Assembly: GCA_030524545.1 (NCBI GenBank)
Contig: JAUNGM010000012.1
Coordinates: 1 to 64,000, forward strand
Length of the DNA: 64,000 bases
From: Eubacteriales bacterium
GTDB taxonomy: Bacteria > Bacillota > Clostridia > Lachnospirales > Lachnospiraceae
Direction: 5' to 3'
Positions 41,219-50,400 of this stretch are shown piece by piece. The notes beneath the pieces are model-generated. The model had not been told where the DNA came from, made no database searches, and saw only the letters and a list, made by a program, of their open reading frames with translations. Positions within the stretch are counted from its first letter, which is position 1, and each line of letters begins with the position of its first letter. Both the position numbers and the translations under genes were made by a program.

Positions 41219-41428
41219 ATGACAAAGAATTACGCAACGGCAAGGGAAAAGGCAGTAAACGAAAAGATAGCAGAGATCAAGGCAGAAATGAAGAACCTCA
41301 GAAAGTTTTCAAAGGAAGAGTTGATTGAGCAGGCATACAGCTACAGGCTGATGACTGAAGGGATGAGCAAGAGCTTTTTGGTATCGGACATTGCAGTGGC
41401 AAAGGTTACGGGGTATTCAAATTACTAA
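41219..41428 (+). CDS. Small coiled-coil protein, single-gene moron
   Basis: A 69-residue charged helical protein (AREKAVNEKIAEIKAEMKNL, then RKFSKEELIEQAYSYRLMTE). No family recognised. It has its own promoter (41159-41187), ribosome binding site (GGAGGGAACGGAA) and terminator (41449-41471) within the late region, the definition of a moron, so it is probably expressed in the lysogen. Confidence 0.7.
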   Translation: MTKNYATAREKAVNEKIAEIKAEMKNLRKFSKEELIEQAYSYRLMTEGMSKSFLVSDIAVAKVTGYSNY

Positions 41429-41448
41429 GAACAGACGAAAACAGGTAG

Positions 41449-41471
41449 GCACCTCTTAGGGGTGCTTTTCT
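41449..41471 (+). terminator. Terminator of the 41219 moron
   Basis: GCACCTC (41449-41455) and GGGGTGC (41459-41465) with a TTA loop and TTTTCTT tail. Confidence 0.75.
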
Positions 41472-41503
41472 TATGCCCATTTTTAGAAAGGCTGGTGGTG
41501 GTT

Positions 41504-42874
41504 ATGGGGATTTTCAGTGGTTTATTTCGTTCAAGGGACGCTCCCCAGAACAGGACGTCCGGCAGTGCATACAGCTTCTTCATGGGCGGCAGCACCAGTG
41601 GCAAACGTGTCAATGAGCGGTCGGCTATGCAGATGACAGCGGTGTATTCCTGCGTCCGTATCCTTTCGGAAGCAGTGGCAGGATTGCCGCTGCATCTTTA
41701 TGAATACGCAGACGGCGGCAGCAAGGAAAAAGCGGTGGAGCATCCGCTGTATTTCCTGCTCCATGACGAGCCGAATCCGGAGATGACCTCCTTCGTGTTC
41801 CGGGAAACACTGATGACGCACCTGCTCCTCTGGGGAAACGCCTACGCACAGATCATCCGCAACGGGAAGGGTGAGGTCATGGCGCTGTATCCTCTGATGC
41901 CGGACCGGATGACGGTGGACAGGGATGAGAAAGGGCGGCTTTACTACGAATACAACACGAGCAGCGATGACGCCCCGACCATGAAGGGCAGCACCGTGAA
42001 GCTGTCCCCTTCTGATGTACTGCATATTCCGGGGCTTGGGTTTGATGGTCTGGTGGGCTATTCCCCTATCGCTATGGCAAAGAATGCCATAGGCATGGCG
42101 ATTGCCTGTGAGGAATATGGGGCGAAGTTCTTTGCCAACGGAGCGCAGCCAAGCGGTGTGCTGGAGCATCCGGGGACAATCAAAGACCCAAGCCGTGTAC
42201 GGGAAAGCTGGCAGAACACCTTCGGCGGCAGCCAGAATGCCAATAAGGTGGCGGTGTTGGAGGAGGGCATGAAATACACGCCTATCTCTATTTCCCCGGA
42301 ACAGGCGCAGTTTTTGGAAACAAGGAAATTTCAGATTAACGAGATTGCCCGGATTTTCCGGGTTCCGCCCCACATGGTCGGAGACCTGGAAAAGTCGAGC
42401 TTTTCTAATATTGAGCAGCAGTCGCTGGAATTCGTGAAATACACCCTTGACCCGTGGGTGTCGCGGTGGGAGCAGTCTATGGTGCGTTCCCTGCTGACGG
42501 AGGAGGAAAAGAAACAGTATTTTATCAAGTTTAACGTGGACGGTCTTTTGCGGGGCGATTATCAAAGCCGTATGAACGGGTATGCAACGGCAAGGCAGAA
42601 CGGCTGGATGTCGGCAAACGATATCCGGGAGCTGGAGAACCTTGACCGCATCCCGGAGGAACTGGGAGGCGATTTGTACCTCATCAACGGTAACATGACG
42701 AAGCTCCAGGATGCGGGCATTTTTGCAGGGGCATCCACAGAAAACGGAAAGGAGAATTCTGAAAATGAAGACAACGAAGTTCTGGAAGTGGAGGAATCAG
42801 GCGGAGACGGGGACGGCTCCGGCGGAGAGGACTCTGTTTCTAAACGGCACCATCGCGGAGGAAAGCTGGTTTGA
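41504..42874 (+). CDS. Phage portal protein, HK97 family
   Basis: A 456-residue portal: YSCVRILSEAVAGLPLHLYE, LLLWGNAYAQIIRNGKGEV, FFANGAQPSGVLEHPG and NEIARIFRVPPHMVGDLEKS are typical. Twelve copies would form the DNA entry ring and bind TerL. The acidic C-terminal tail is encoded where the protease gene overlaps by 110 bases. ATG 41504 is chosen; its site is weak (GGTGGTGG). Confidence 0.93.
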   Translation: MGIFSGLFRSRDAPQNRTSGSAYSFFMGGSTSGKRVNERSAMQMTAVYSCVRILSEAVAGLPLHLYEYADGGSKEKAVEHPLYFLLHDEPNPEMTSFVFRETLMTHLLLWGNAYAQIIRNGKGEVMALYPLMPDRMTVDRDEKGRLYYEYNTSSDDAPTMKGSTVKLSPSDVLHIPGLGFDGLVGYSPIAMAKNAIGMAIACEEYGAKFFANGAQPSGVLEHPGTIKDPSRVRESWQNTFGGSQNANKVAVLEEGMKYTPISISPEQAQFLETRKFQINEIARIFRVPPHMVGDLEKSSFSNIEQQSLEFVKYTLDPWVSRWEQSMVRSLLTEEEKKQYFIKFNVDGLLRGDYQSRMNGYATARQNGWMSANDIRELENLDRIPEELGGDLYLINGNMTKLQDAGIFAGASTENGKENSENEDNEVLEVEESGGDGDGSGGEDSVSKRHHRGGKLV

Positions 42875-43601
42875 TGATGACGTCACGCCGCAGCTTTTTA
42901 AGGATGAGCTGAATGCCGGGAGCGGTGATATTACCGTGTGGATCAACAGTCCCGGAGGTGACTGCGTGGCGGCGGCACAGATTTACAATATGCTCACTGC
43001 CTATAACGGCAAGGTCACAGTCAAGATTGACGGCATTGCGGCATCGGCGGCAAGCGTTATTGCTATGGCAGGAGATACGGTTCTGGTATCCCCGGTCTCC
43101 ATGCTGATGATCCACAATCCCGCCACGGTAGCATGGGGCGACCATGCGGAAATGCAGAAGGCAATCGATATGCTTGCCGAGGTCAAGGAATCCATCATCA
43201 ATGCCTATGTGTTGAAAACAGGCTTGTCCCGCGCAAGGCTTTCCCATCTTATGGATGCGGAGACATGGATGGATGCCAACAAAGCAGTGGAGCTTGGGTT
43301 TGCGGACAGCATTATGACAAGAGCAGACCGGGAGCAGGACGAGGAGGAAGCGGAGGAACACACCGAAGAGAACGGGGATTCCGAAGAGGAAAAGGAGAAA
43401 AAGCCACCTGCGCCGGAATCTTCCATGCTGTTTTCCCGCAGGGCAGTCAATAACGCCCTTATGAACAAGCTGGAGAAGCACTACAGCAGACCAAAACCGA
43501 AAATTGAGGAGCAGGCACAAATCCCTGCTGCAAACACAGACACAGGACGCCCCGTGAGCGAAATCATGGAGCGTCTTTCTTTTATCAAAAAATTCATTTA
43601 A
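42765..43601 (+). CDS. Head maturation protease, ClpP family
   Basis: A 278-residue ClpP/S14-type prohead protease: the WINSPGGDCVAAAQIYNML oxyanion strand, catalytic Ser in GIAASAASVIAMAG and His in MLMIHNPATVAWGDHAEM. The C-terminal region (about 190-278) is acidic and Pro-rich, possibly scaffold-like. ATG 42765 follows AAAGGAGAATTCTGAAA and starts inside the portal gene in another frame. Confidence 0.92.
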   Translation: MKTTKFWKWRNQAETGTAPAERTLFLNGTIAEESWFDDDVTPQLFKDELNAGSGDITVWINSPGGDCVAAAQIYNMLTAYNGKVTVKIDGIAASAASVIAMAGDTVLVSPVSMLMIHNPATVAWGDHAEMQKAIDMLAEVKESIINAYVLKTGLSRARLSHLMDAETWMDANKAVELGFADSIMTRADREQDEEEAEEHTEENGDSEEEKEKKPPAPESSMLFSRRAVNNALMNKLEKHYSRPKPKIEEQAQIPAANTDTGRPVSEIMERLSFIKKFI

Positions 43602-43617
43602 CAGGAGGAGATTTGCA

Positions 43618-44799
43618 ATGACGATTACGGAACTGATGCAGAAGCGCGCAAAGGTGTGGGAGAAGGCAAAAGCCTTTGTAGAAGCACACGAAACGGAGAA
43701 CGGCACCCTGTCCGCAGAGGATAATGCCACTTATATGAAGATGGAACAGGAGATCGAGGATTTGACCGCCGCTATTGACCGTCAGCAGAGGGCGGAGCAG
43801 ATGGAGCAGAGGCTGAATGCGCCCACCAATTTCCCGCTGACCGGGAAGCCCTATAGCGGAGCTGCCGGAAATGGCAAGACTGGCCGTGCTTCTGATGAGT
43901 ACAAGGCTGCCATGATCGGGGCCTTCCGCTCCAATTTCCGCAACGTGTCCAATGTCCTGCAGGAAGGCGTGGATGCGGATGGCGGCTATCTGGTGCCGGA
44001 GGAATATGACCGCAGGCTGATCGATGTGCTGGAGGAAGAGAATATCATGCGTTCCCTCGGTACGAAGATTACTACCAGTGGGCAGCACAAGATCAATATC
44101 GCAGCTACTAAGCCTGCGGCGTCCTGGATTGAGGAGGGCGGCGCGCTGACCTTTGGAGATGCCACCTTTGCACAGATTTTCCTTGATGCCTACAAGCTGC
44201 ACGTTGCCATCAAGGTAACGGAGGAGCTGCTCTATGACAACGCTTTCAACCTGGAGAACTACATCATCACGCAGTTCGGCAGGGCGCTTGCCAATGCGGA
44301 GGAGGATGCATTCCTGAATGGCGACGGTACCGGAAAGCCTCTCGGCCTGTTTGCGGAAACGGGCGGCGGCACGGTGGCGGATACGCTGACGGCGGCTGTG
44401 AAGTCCGATGACCTGATCAGCCTTGTATATGCCCTTAAGCGTCCGTACCGCAGAAAGGCGTCCTTTATCTTAAACGACCAGACCCTTGCTTCCTTAAGAA
44501 AGCTGAAGGACAACAATGGTGCGTATATCTGGCAGCCGTCCTACCAGGCGGGTGAGCCTGACCGTCTGCTTGGCTATACGGTACACACTTCCGCCTATGC
44601 TCCGGCTGACGCTATCGCTTTCGGTGACTACAGCTATTACAACATTGGTGACCGCGGCACCCGTTCCTTTGCGGAACTGAAGGAGCTGTTCGCTGGCAAC
44701 GGCATGGTTGGTTTTGTGGCGAAGGAGCGTGTGGACGGAAAGCTGGTACTGCCGGAGGCAGTACAGATTCTGAAGCTACAGACCACAGCCGCAGGTTAA
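43618..44799 (+). CDS. Major capsid protein, HK97 fold
   Basis: A 393-residue capsid protein. Residues about 1-110 are the coiled-coil delta domain (KVWEKAKAFVEAHETENGTL, EIEDLTAAIDRQQRAEQM) removed by the protease. The shell domain follows (YLVPEEYDRRLIDVLEEENI, then LYDNAFNLENYIITQFGRAL). It ends with the usual FVAKERVDGKLVLPEA. ATG 43618 follows ACAGGAGGAGATTTGCA. Confidence 0.95.
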   Translation: MTITELMQKRAKVWEKAKAFVEAHETENGTLSAEDNATYMKMEQEIEDLTAAIDRQQRAEQMEQRLNAPTNFPLTGKPYSGAAGNGKTGRASDEYKAAMIGAFRSNFRNVSNVLQEGVDADGGYLVPEEYDRRLIDVLEEENIMRSLGTKITTSGQHKINIAATKPAASWIEEGGALTFGDATFAQIFLDAYKLHVAIKVTEELLYDNAFNLENYIITQFGRALANAEEDAFLNGDGTGKPLGLFAETGGGTVADTLTAAVKSDDLISLVYALKRPYRRKASFILNDQTLASLRKLKDNNGAYIWQPSYQAGEPDRLLGYTVHTSAYAPADAIAFGDYSYYNIGDRGTRSFAELKELFAGNGMVGFVAKERVDGKLVLPEAVQILKLQTTAAG

Positions 44800-44816
44800 G
44801 GAAAGGAGGATGCCGG

Positions 44817-45155
44817 ATGGCGCTGATCACACTTGAGGAAGCAAAGAAGTATTTGCGTGTGGATTCTTCGGATGAGGATGCCCTGACCGGCATCCTTTTA
44901 TCCTCTGCGGAGCAGTTATGCGTGGATGTTGCAAGGATGTCACAGGAACAATGGGCTGCGGTCAATGCGGAAGAGGATACCGAAACGGACCCTTATACGG
45001 AAACAGAGCTGGAGCAGGTGCGCTCCGTGATGCGTGTGGCGGTTTTATATGCTCTTGGTTATCTCTTTGAACACCGGGAGGAAGCAGACCACCATGCTCT
45101 GACGCTTACCCTCCGTTCTGTGTTGTTCGCAGTCCGGGAAGGGGTGAATTTCTGA
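44817..45155 (+). CDS. Head-tail connector protein (gp6-like)
   Basis: A 112-residue helical adaptor (LITLEEAKKYLRVDSSDEDA, then LTGILLSSAEQLCVDVARM and VRSVMRVAVLYALGYLFEHR) of the HK97 gp6/SPP1 gp15 type, which sits under the portal. ATG 44817 follows AAAGGAGGATGCCGG. Confidence 0.88.
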   Translation: MALITLEEAKKYLRVDSSDEDALTGILLSSAEQLCVDVARMSQEQWAAVNAEEDTETDPYTETELEQVRSVMRVAVLYALGYLFEHREEADHHALTLTLRSVLFAVREGVNF

Positions 45156-45156
45156 T

Positions 45157-45486
45157 ATGGAGATCGCAAGGATGAATGAGCGGATTACCTTCCAGAAGAA
45201 TTCCGTGGTGGTGGATGCGGTCGGCAACCACAGAAATGTGTGGGAGGATTATTTTTCCTGCTTTACCTATGCGTCCACCTTCCAGGCTGCGGAAAACACA
45301 GGCGAGGTAACAACGGAGGAGCGGAGCGTGACCTTCTGCTGTCGGTACTGCTCCGAGCTTGCGTGTGTTTCCTCCACAGGTTACCGCGTCCTGTTCCACG
45401 GAGAAATCTATAACATCCGGTCCGTGGACATGATGAACTACCAGCGGGAGGAACTGAAATTCCAGGCTGTAAGGGAGGTGCGGTGA
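45157..45486 (+). CDS. Head closure (stopper) protein
   Basis: A 109-residue SPP1 gp16-like head closure protein (RMNERITFQKNSVVVDAVGN, then FTYASTFQAAENTGEVTTEE and YRVLFHGEIYNIRSVDM). It joins the connector to the tail. It starts 1 base after the connector gene and its stop overlaps the next ATG. Confidence 0.87.
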   Translation: MEIARMNERITFQKNSVVVDAVGNHRNVWEDYFSCFTYASTFQAAENTGEVTTEERSVTFCCRYCSELACVSSTGYRVLFHGEIYNIRSVDMMNYQREELKFQAVREVR

Positions 45487-45866
45487 TGGGGCGGACAGTA
45501 AGAGTGGATGAGATGGCGGACGCCATCAATGAACTGCTGGAGGAATACTCCGACCTTGCTACGGACGGGATGAAATCCGCCGTGCAGAAATCGGCAAAGT
45601 TTGTGAAGGAGGAAATCTCCGCAAATGCTCCGAGGCAGACGGGCGCTTATGCGAAAAGCTGGACGAGTAAGAAAACACAGGAGGATTCCACCTCTGTGCA
45701 GTACACCGTCCACTCCAAAAACAAGTACCAGTTGGCGCATCTTCTGGAGAATGGCCACGCACTGCGGGGCGGCGGACGCACTAAGGCATATCCCCATATC
45801 GCTCCTGCAGAGGAGGCAGGGCAAACGTATCTGGAAAATCTGATTGAGGAGGCATTAAAGGAATGA
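45486..45866 (+). CDS. HK97 gp10-like tail morphogenesis protein
   Basis: A 126-residue protein of the HK97 gp10 family (SAKFVKEEISANAPRQTGAY, AKSWTSKKTQEDSTSVQYTV, then NKYQLAHLLENGHALRGGGR). It helps finish the head-tail interface or tail. ATG 45486 follows GGGAGGTGCGGTG. It overlaps the next gene by 4 bases. Confidence 0.87.
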   Translation: MGRTVRVDEMADAINELLEEYSDLATDGMKSAVQKSAKFVKEEISANAPRQTGAYAKSWTSKKTQEDSTSVQYTVHSKNKYQLAHLLENGHALRGGGRTKAYPHIAPAEEAGQTYLENLIEEALKE

Positions 45867-46180
45867 CCCATGAAGAAGCTGTAGCAATGATCGCGGAAAC
45901 GGGGCTGCCGAATGCCTATGACCACTTTGCCGAGGGCGAGTCCCCCGATCCCCCGTTTATCTGTTTCCTCTATCCGAGGACAGATACCTTTGGGGCGGAT
46001 GATGTGGTCTACCATCAGAGTCCTGTTCTGCATATCGAGGTCTACACGGATTATAAAGACCCTGAAATAGAAGCCGCCGTGGAGGAAATCCTGACGGCGC
46101 ATGAGCTTTTCTACTCCAAGTCCGAGGTATGGATTGAGAGCGAGAAGCTGTACGAGGTGCTGTATGAGGTCAGCCTGTGA
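45863..46180 (+). CDS. Putative tail terminator protein
   Basis: A 105-residue alpha-beta protein (PPFICFLYPRTDTFGADDVV, HIEVYTDYKDPEIEAAVEEI). Its place between the gp10-like and major tail protein genes and its size match tail terminators (SPP1 gp17/lambda U type). The assignment is from order and fold pattern, not a clear motif. Confidence 0.7.
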   Translation: MTHEEAVAMIAETGLPNAYDHFAEGESPDPPFICFLYPRTDTFGADDVVYHQSPVLHIEVYTDYKDPEIEAAVEEILTAHELFYSKSEVWIESEKLYEVLYEVSL

Positions 46181-46222
46181 CCTTATGCGGCATCTTTCAT
46201 TTTGATTAAGGAGGTTTCCATT

Positions 46223-46822
46223 ATGGCGAATAAGAACAAAGTCAAGTATGGTCTGAAAAATGTGTACTACGCAAAAGCGACCTTTGACGATGACAATAAC
46301 GTGACCTATGGCGCTCCCGTCCGGATTCCGGGCGCAGTCAGCCTGTCGCTGGATAACAATGCGGAGATCGAGCCGTGGTATGCGGACGATATGGTGTATG
46401 TGGTGCTGACTGGCGCTGCATCTTACGAAGGCACTCTGGAGATTGCGCTCCTGCCGGAGAGTTTCCTTGTGGATATTCTGCATGAGGAACTGGATGACAA
46501 TGGCGTACTGGCAGAAGTGGACGGTGTGGAGATCGAGCATTTTGCCCTGCTCTTTGAGTTTGACGGCGATAAGCACAAGACCCGCCACTGCCTGTATAAC
46601 TGCGTGGCGAACCGTCCTTCCATCGAGAGTGAAACGAAGGAGGACAGTGCGGAGCCTGCGACCGATGAGCTTGACCTTACGGCTTCGGCGCTTGCCAACG
46701 GCTATGTGAAGGTAAAGACCACGGCGGAGGTTGATGCCGAGGTATATAACAACTGGTTTACGCAGGTTTATACACCGGCTGGTTTTAATCCGACCACGAC
46801 TGGAACACCGGATGTTGGTTAA
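46223..46822 (+). CDS. Major tail protein (phi13-like family)
   Basis: A 199-residue tail tube protein (NKVKYGLKNVYYAKATFDDD, PVRIPGAVSLSLDNNAE and IALLPESFLVDILHEELDDN). The family forms the siphovirus tail tube. ATG 46223 follows AAGGAGGTTTCCATT, better than the frame start 21 bases earlier. Confidence 0.9.
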   Translation: MANKNKVKYGLKNVYYAKATFDDDNNVTYGAPVRIPGAVSLSLDNNAEIEPWYADDMVYVVLTGAASYEGTLEIALLPESFLVDILHEELDDNGVLAEVDGVEIEHFALLFEFDGDKHKTRHCLYNCVANRPSIESETKEDSAEPATDELDLTASALANGYVKVKTTAEVDAEVYNNWFTQVYTPAGFNPTTTGTPDVG

Positions 46823-46840
46823 GAGAGGAGGAAATGAACG

Positions 46841-47221
46841 ATGGCAGTAACAAAGACAATTAACGTGGACGGTATCGATGTGACCTTCCGGGCAAGTGCG
46901 GCGGTGCCGAGGCTTTACCGTCTGAAATTCGGACGGGATATCTATAAGGACTTGCGTTCTTTGGAAAAGAGCGTGGGTGATGGTGATGCGGATAGCTCCA
47001 CGTTGGATACTTTCAGCCTGGAGCTGTTTGAGAACATCGCCTTTATCATGGCGTATCACGCAGACCCGCAGAATACGCCCCATGAGCCGGACGAATGGCT
47101 GGAGCAGTTCAACACCTTCTCCATCTATCAAATTTTGCCGGAGATCATTAACCTGTGGGGGCTGAATGTACAGCAGCAGGTGGACAGTAAAAAAAACTTG
47201 ATCGCAGTGAGCGGGAAATGA
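46841..47221 (+). CDS. Tail assembly chaperone (gpG-like)
   Basis: A 126-residue chaperone (INVDGIDVTFRASAAVPRLY, RLKFGRDIYKDLRSLEKSV and EWLEQFNTFSIYQILPEII) that coats the tape measure during tail assembly. A run of eight A (47189-47196) near its end and an open -1 frame just after are the layout of the programmed gpG/gpGT frameshift. ATG 46841 follows GAGAGGAGGAAATGAACG. Confidence 0.88.
   Translation: MAVTKTINVDGIDVTFRASAAVPRLYRLKFGRDIYKDLRSLEKSVGDGDADSSTLDTFSLELFENIAFIMAYHADPQNTPHEPDEWLEQFNTFSIYQILPEIINLWGLNVQQQVDSKKNLIAVSGK
47191..47197 (+). promoter_or_regulatory. Candidate -1 programmed ribosomal frameshift site
   Basis: A AAA AAC in the zero frame of the tail chaperone (47191-47197, preceded by more A). 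A -1 slip joins the chaperone to the frame ending at 47382, adding about 60 residues that start LDRSEREMTTPLFLLRC. This is the standard arrangement for tail chaperones of long-tailed phages. Confidence 0.7.
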
Positions 47222-47382
47222 CAACCCCGCTCTTTTTACTGCGGTGTGTCCAAATCGGCGTAAGTATCCGTGACCTCGACCTTCTGACCATCGGTATGGT
47301 CAACGATATGTATGCCGAACTGAACAATGATGATTACAAATACGCAACAGTAGCATCCCAGGCGGATTTCGATTCGTTCTGA
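47218..47382 (+). CDS. Tail chaperone extension (T part), reached by -1 frameshift or own start
   Basis: The -1 frame encodes MTTPLFLLRCVQIGVSIRDL, then MVNDMYAELNNDDYKYATVA and ends SQADFDSF at TGA 47380-47382. Such ends (NDD(E)Y...A(T/S)QADF) are typical of the T domain that binds the tape measure protein. It is open through the slippery site; ATG 47218 overlapping the chaperone stop (ATGA) would give a 54-residue separate protein if frameshifting is not used. Confidence 0.75.
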   Translation: MTTPLFLLRCVQIGVSIRDLDLLTIGMVNDMYAELNNDDYKYATVASQADFDSF

Positions 47383-47418
47383 GGTGCTTTTCTTTTGTCA
47401 TGAGGGAGGTGACTGCAC

Positions 47419-50400
47419 ATGGCCTCAAGGTCGCTGAAGGGCATTACTGTTGAGATTGACGGCTCGACCACAGGCTTGCAGTCTGCCCTGAAAGAAGTTA
47501 ATACCCGAATCAGGAATACACAGTCACAGTTGAAGGACGTGGAAAAACTCCTGAAGCTGGACCCGTCCAACACGGAGCTGCTGGCACAGAAGCAGAGGCT
47601 TCTGACGGATGCCATTAAGGAAACGAAAGAAAAGCTGGAAACCTTAAAAACAGCGGCGCAGTCTGCCAATGAGCAGCTTCAAAAGGGCGAGATTTCACAG
47701 GAGCAGTATGATGCGCTCCAGCGTGAGATCGTGGAAACCGAGGAGAAGCTAAAGTCCTTAGAAACACAGGCGGCAACCACCAATGCCACGCTTGCGAAGA
47801 TTGAGGAAGTCGGAACCAAGCTCCAGTCTGTGGGAGATAAGATTTCCGGCGTGGGGACGAAGCTGACCACTTCCGTGACAGTGCCTCTTGTAGCGGCTGG
47901 CACGGCGGCAGTAAAAACAGCAGCGGATTTTGAATCCTCCATGTCCCAGGTGCAGGCCACGATGGGCATTACGGCGGATTCCATGTCCGAAGTGGACGGC
48001 CAGACCGTCAACACAATGGATACGCTTTCTGCCCTTGCAAAAGAGATGGGGGCGAGTACGGCCTTCTCCGCTACTGAGTGTTCCCAGGCGTTAAATTACC
48101 TCGCTTTGGCGGGCTATAACACACAGCAGATGTGCGACACGCTGCCGACCGTATTGAACCTTGCGGCGGCAGGCGGTTTTGACCTTGCCACAGCTTCTGA
48201 CATGGTAACGGACGCCATGTCCGCTTTGGGCATGGAAACTTCGGAAGCTGATGTGATGGTGGATCAGATGGCAAAGACCGCATCTTCCACCAACACCTCC
48301 GTGGAGCAGCTTGGCGAAGGTATCTTAAAAATCGGTGCGACCGCCAAGAGTATCAAAGGCGGCACGGCAGAGTTAAATACCGCTCTCGGTATCCTTGCCA
48401 ACAACGGCATCAAGGGTGCAGAGGGCGGTACGCATTTAAGAAACGTTATCCTCTCCCTGCAAAGTCCTACGGATAAGGCGGCATCGCTGCTGGACAGCCT
48501 GGGTGTGTCTGTGTACGATTCCTCCGGCCAGATGCGTTCCTTAAACGACATCCTCGGTGACTTGAATACTTCGATGGATGGAATGACTTCTGCGGAGCGG
48601 GATAACATCATCTCTACCATCTTCAATAAGACCGACCTTGCCTCTGTGAACGCCCTGCTTGCCAATACGGGCGAAACCTGGGATTCCCTGCAGGAGTCCA
48701 TCACTAACAGTGGCGGTGCGGCACAGCAGATGGCGGATACACAGCTTGATAACCTTTCCGGGCAGCTTACAATCCTGAAATCCGCTCTGGAGGGGCTTGC
48801 CATTTCCATCGGTGAGATACTGCTTCCAGTGATCAAAAACATCGTTGCAAAGATACAGTCCTTTGTGGACTGGCTGAATAACCTTTCTGACGCACAGAAG
48901 GAAACTATTGTGAAGGTGGCGGCTGTAGTAGCCGCCCTCGGTCCCATGCTCGTCATCATTGGAAAGCTGACCTCTACGGTCGGTTCCGCCATGACGGGCT
49001 TTTCCAGTCTGGCAAAGGGAATCGCACAGCTTGGCGTGAAAGGGGCAGGCGGTACCGGAAGCATTACCAGCATGGGCAGCGCAATCGCGGCGGTGGCAGG
49101 GCCTGTCCTCGTTGTTGTGGCTGTTGTTGCCACGCTGGTGGCGGCATTTAAGCATCTGTGGGATACCAATGAGGAGTTCCGGGAGGCCATCACAGCCATT
49201 TGGAATGGCATTGTCTCTAAAGTGCAGGAGTTCTGCCAGGGCATTACCGACAGGCTGAATGCGCTCGGTTTTGACTTTGAATCCATCGTGGATGTGCTGA
49301 AAGCGATATGGGACGGTTTTTGCAGCCTGCTGGCTCCTGTCTTTGAAGCGGCATTCTCTGTGATTTCTACGGTGCTTGGCACAGTGTTGGATGTGATCAC
49401 CGGGCTATTGGATGTATTTATTGGGCTGTTCACGGGAAATTGGGAGCAGTGCTGGACGGGTATCAAGGAGATATTCGGCGGCATTTGGGATGGCATTACC
49501 GGAATCCTTTCTGCGGCGCTGAACCTGATTACCGGGCTTGTGGACACCGTGCTTGGGTGGTTCGGGACTTCCTGGGAGGAGGTCTGGTCGGGAATTAAGT
49601 CCTTCTTTGAAGGCGTGTGGAACGGAATAACCTCGTTCTTTGGCAGTATTCTTTCCGGTATCCAGAGTGTGGCAACTACGGTATGGACCGCAATCAGCGG
49701 ATTCTTTACTACAGTGCTTGGCGGCATCCAGAGTGTATTTTCCACGGTGTGGAACGCCATTTATACAGCGGTTTCCACGGTGGTCAATGCGATCCAAACA
49801 GTGGTGACAACCGTCTGGAACGCCATTTATACCGTCATTTCCACGGTGCTGAATACCATCTGGACTGTGATTTCTACGGTATGGAACGGCATCTATACAA
49901 CCATTGAGCCGCTGCTGTCGGCATTCAAGTACCTGTTTGAAACCATCTGGCAGGCGATTCAGATATTGATCGAGCGGGCGCTGACAGCAATCCAGACAAA
50001 GATTTCCGAGATATGGAATGCCATTGTTGCCTTCATTACTCCGGTACTGGAGGGCATCCGCTCTGTAGTGGAAATGGTGTGGACCGCAATCAGCACGGCG
50101 GTTTCGACTGCTCTGACTACTATCCAGAACATCATCACAACCGTGTGGAATGCGATTATCGCTTTCCTGACGCCGATTTTAGCAGCGATCCAGTCTGCGG
50201 TGACTGCAGCATGGAACGCCATTTCCTCTGCGATCAGTACCGTGATGAATGCCATCAAATCGGTCATCACTACGGTTTGGAATGCCATCAAGTCGGTGGT
50301 GACCACAGTAGTGAACAGCATCCGTTCTACGGTTTCTTCTGTCTGGAACGCGATCTCAAGCACCATATCCAGTGTGGTAAATACCATCAAGACCACGGTG

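Noticed and set aside
45647..47224. 525-codon open frame on the minus strand opposite tail genes
   Set aside because: It lies fully antisense to several well-supported phage genes and arises from codon bias; no domain pattern.
48264..49760. 498-codon open frame on the minus strand opposite the tape measure gene
   Set aside because: Low-complexity mirror of the repeats in the tape measure protein; no ribosome binding site or family match.
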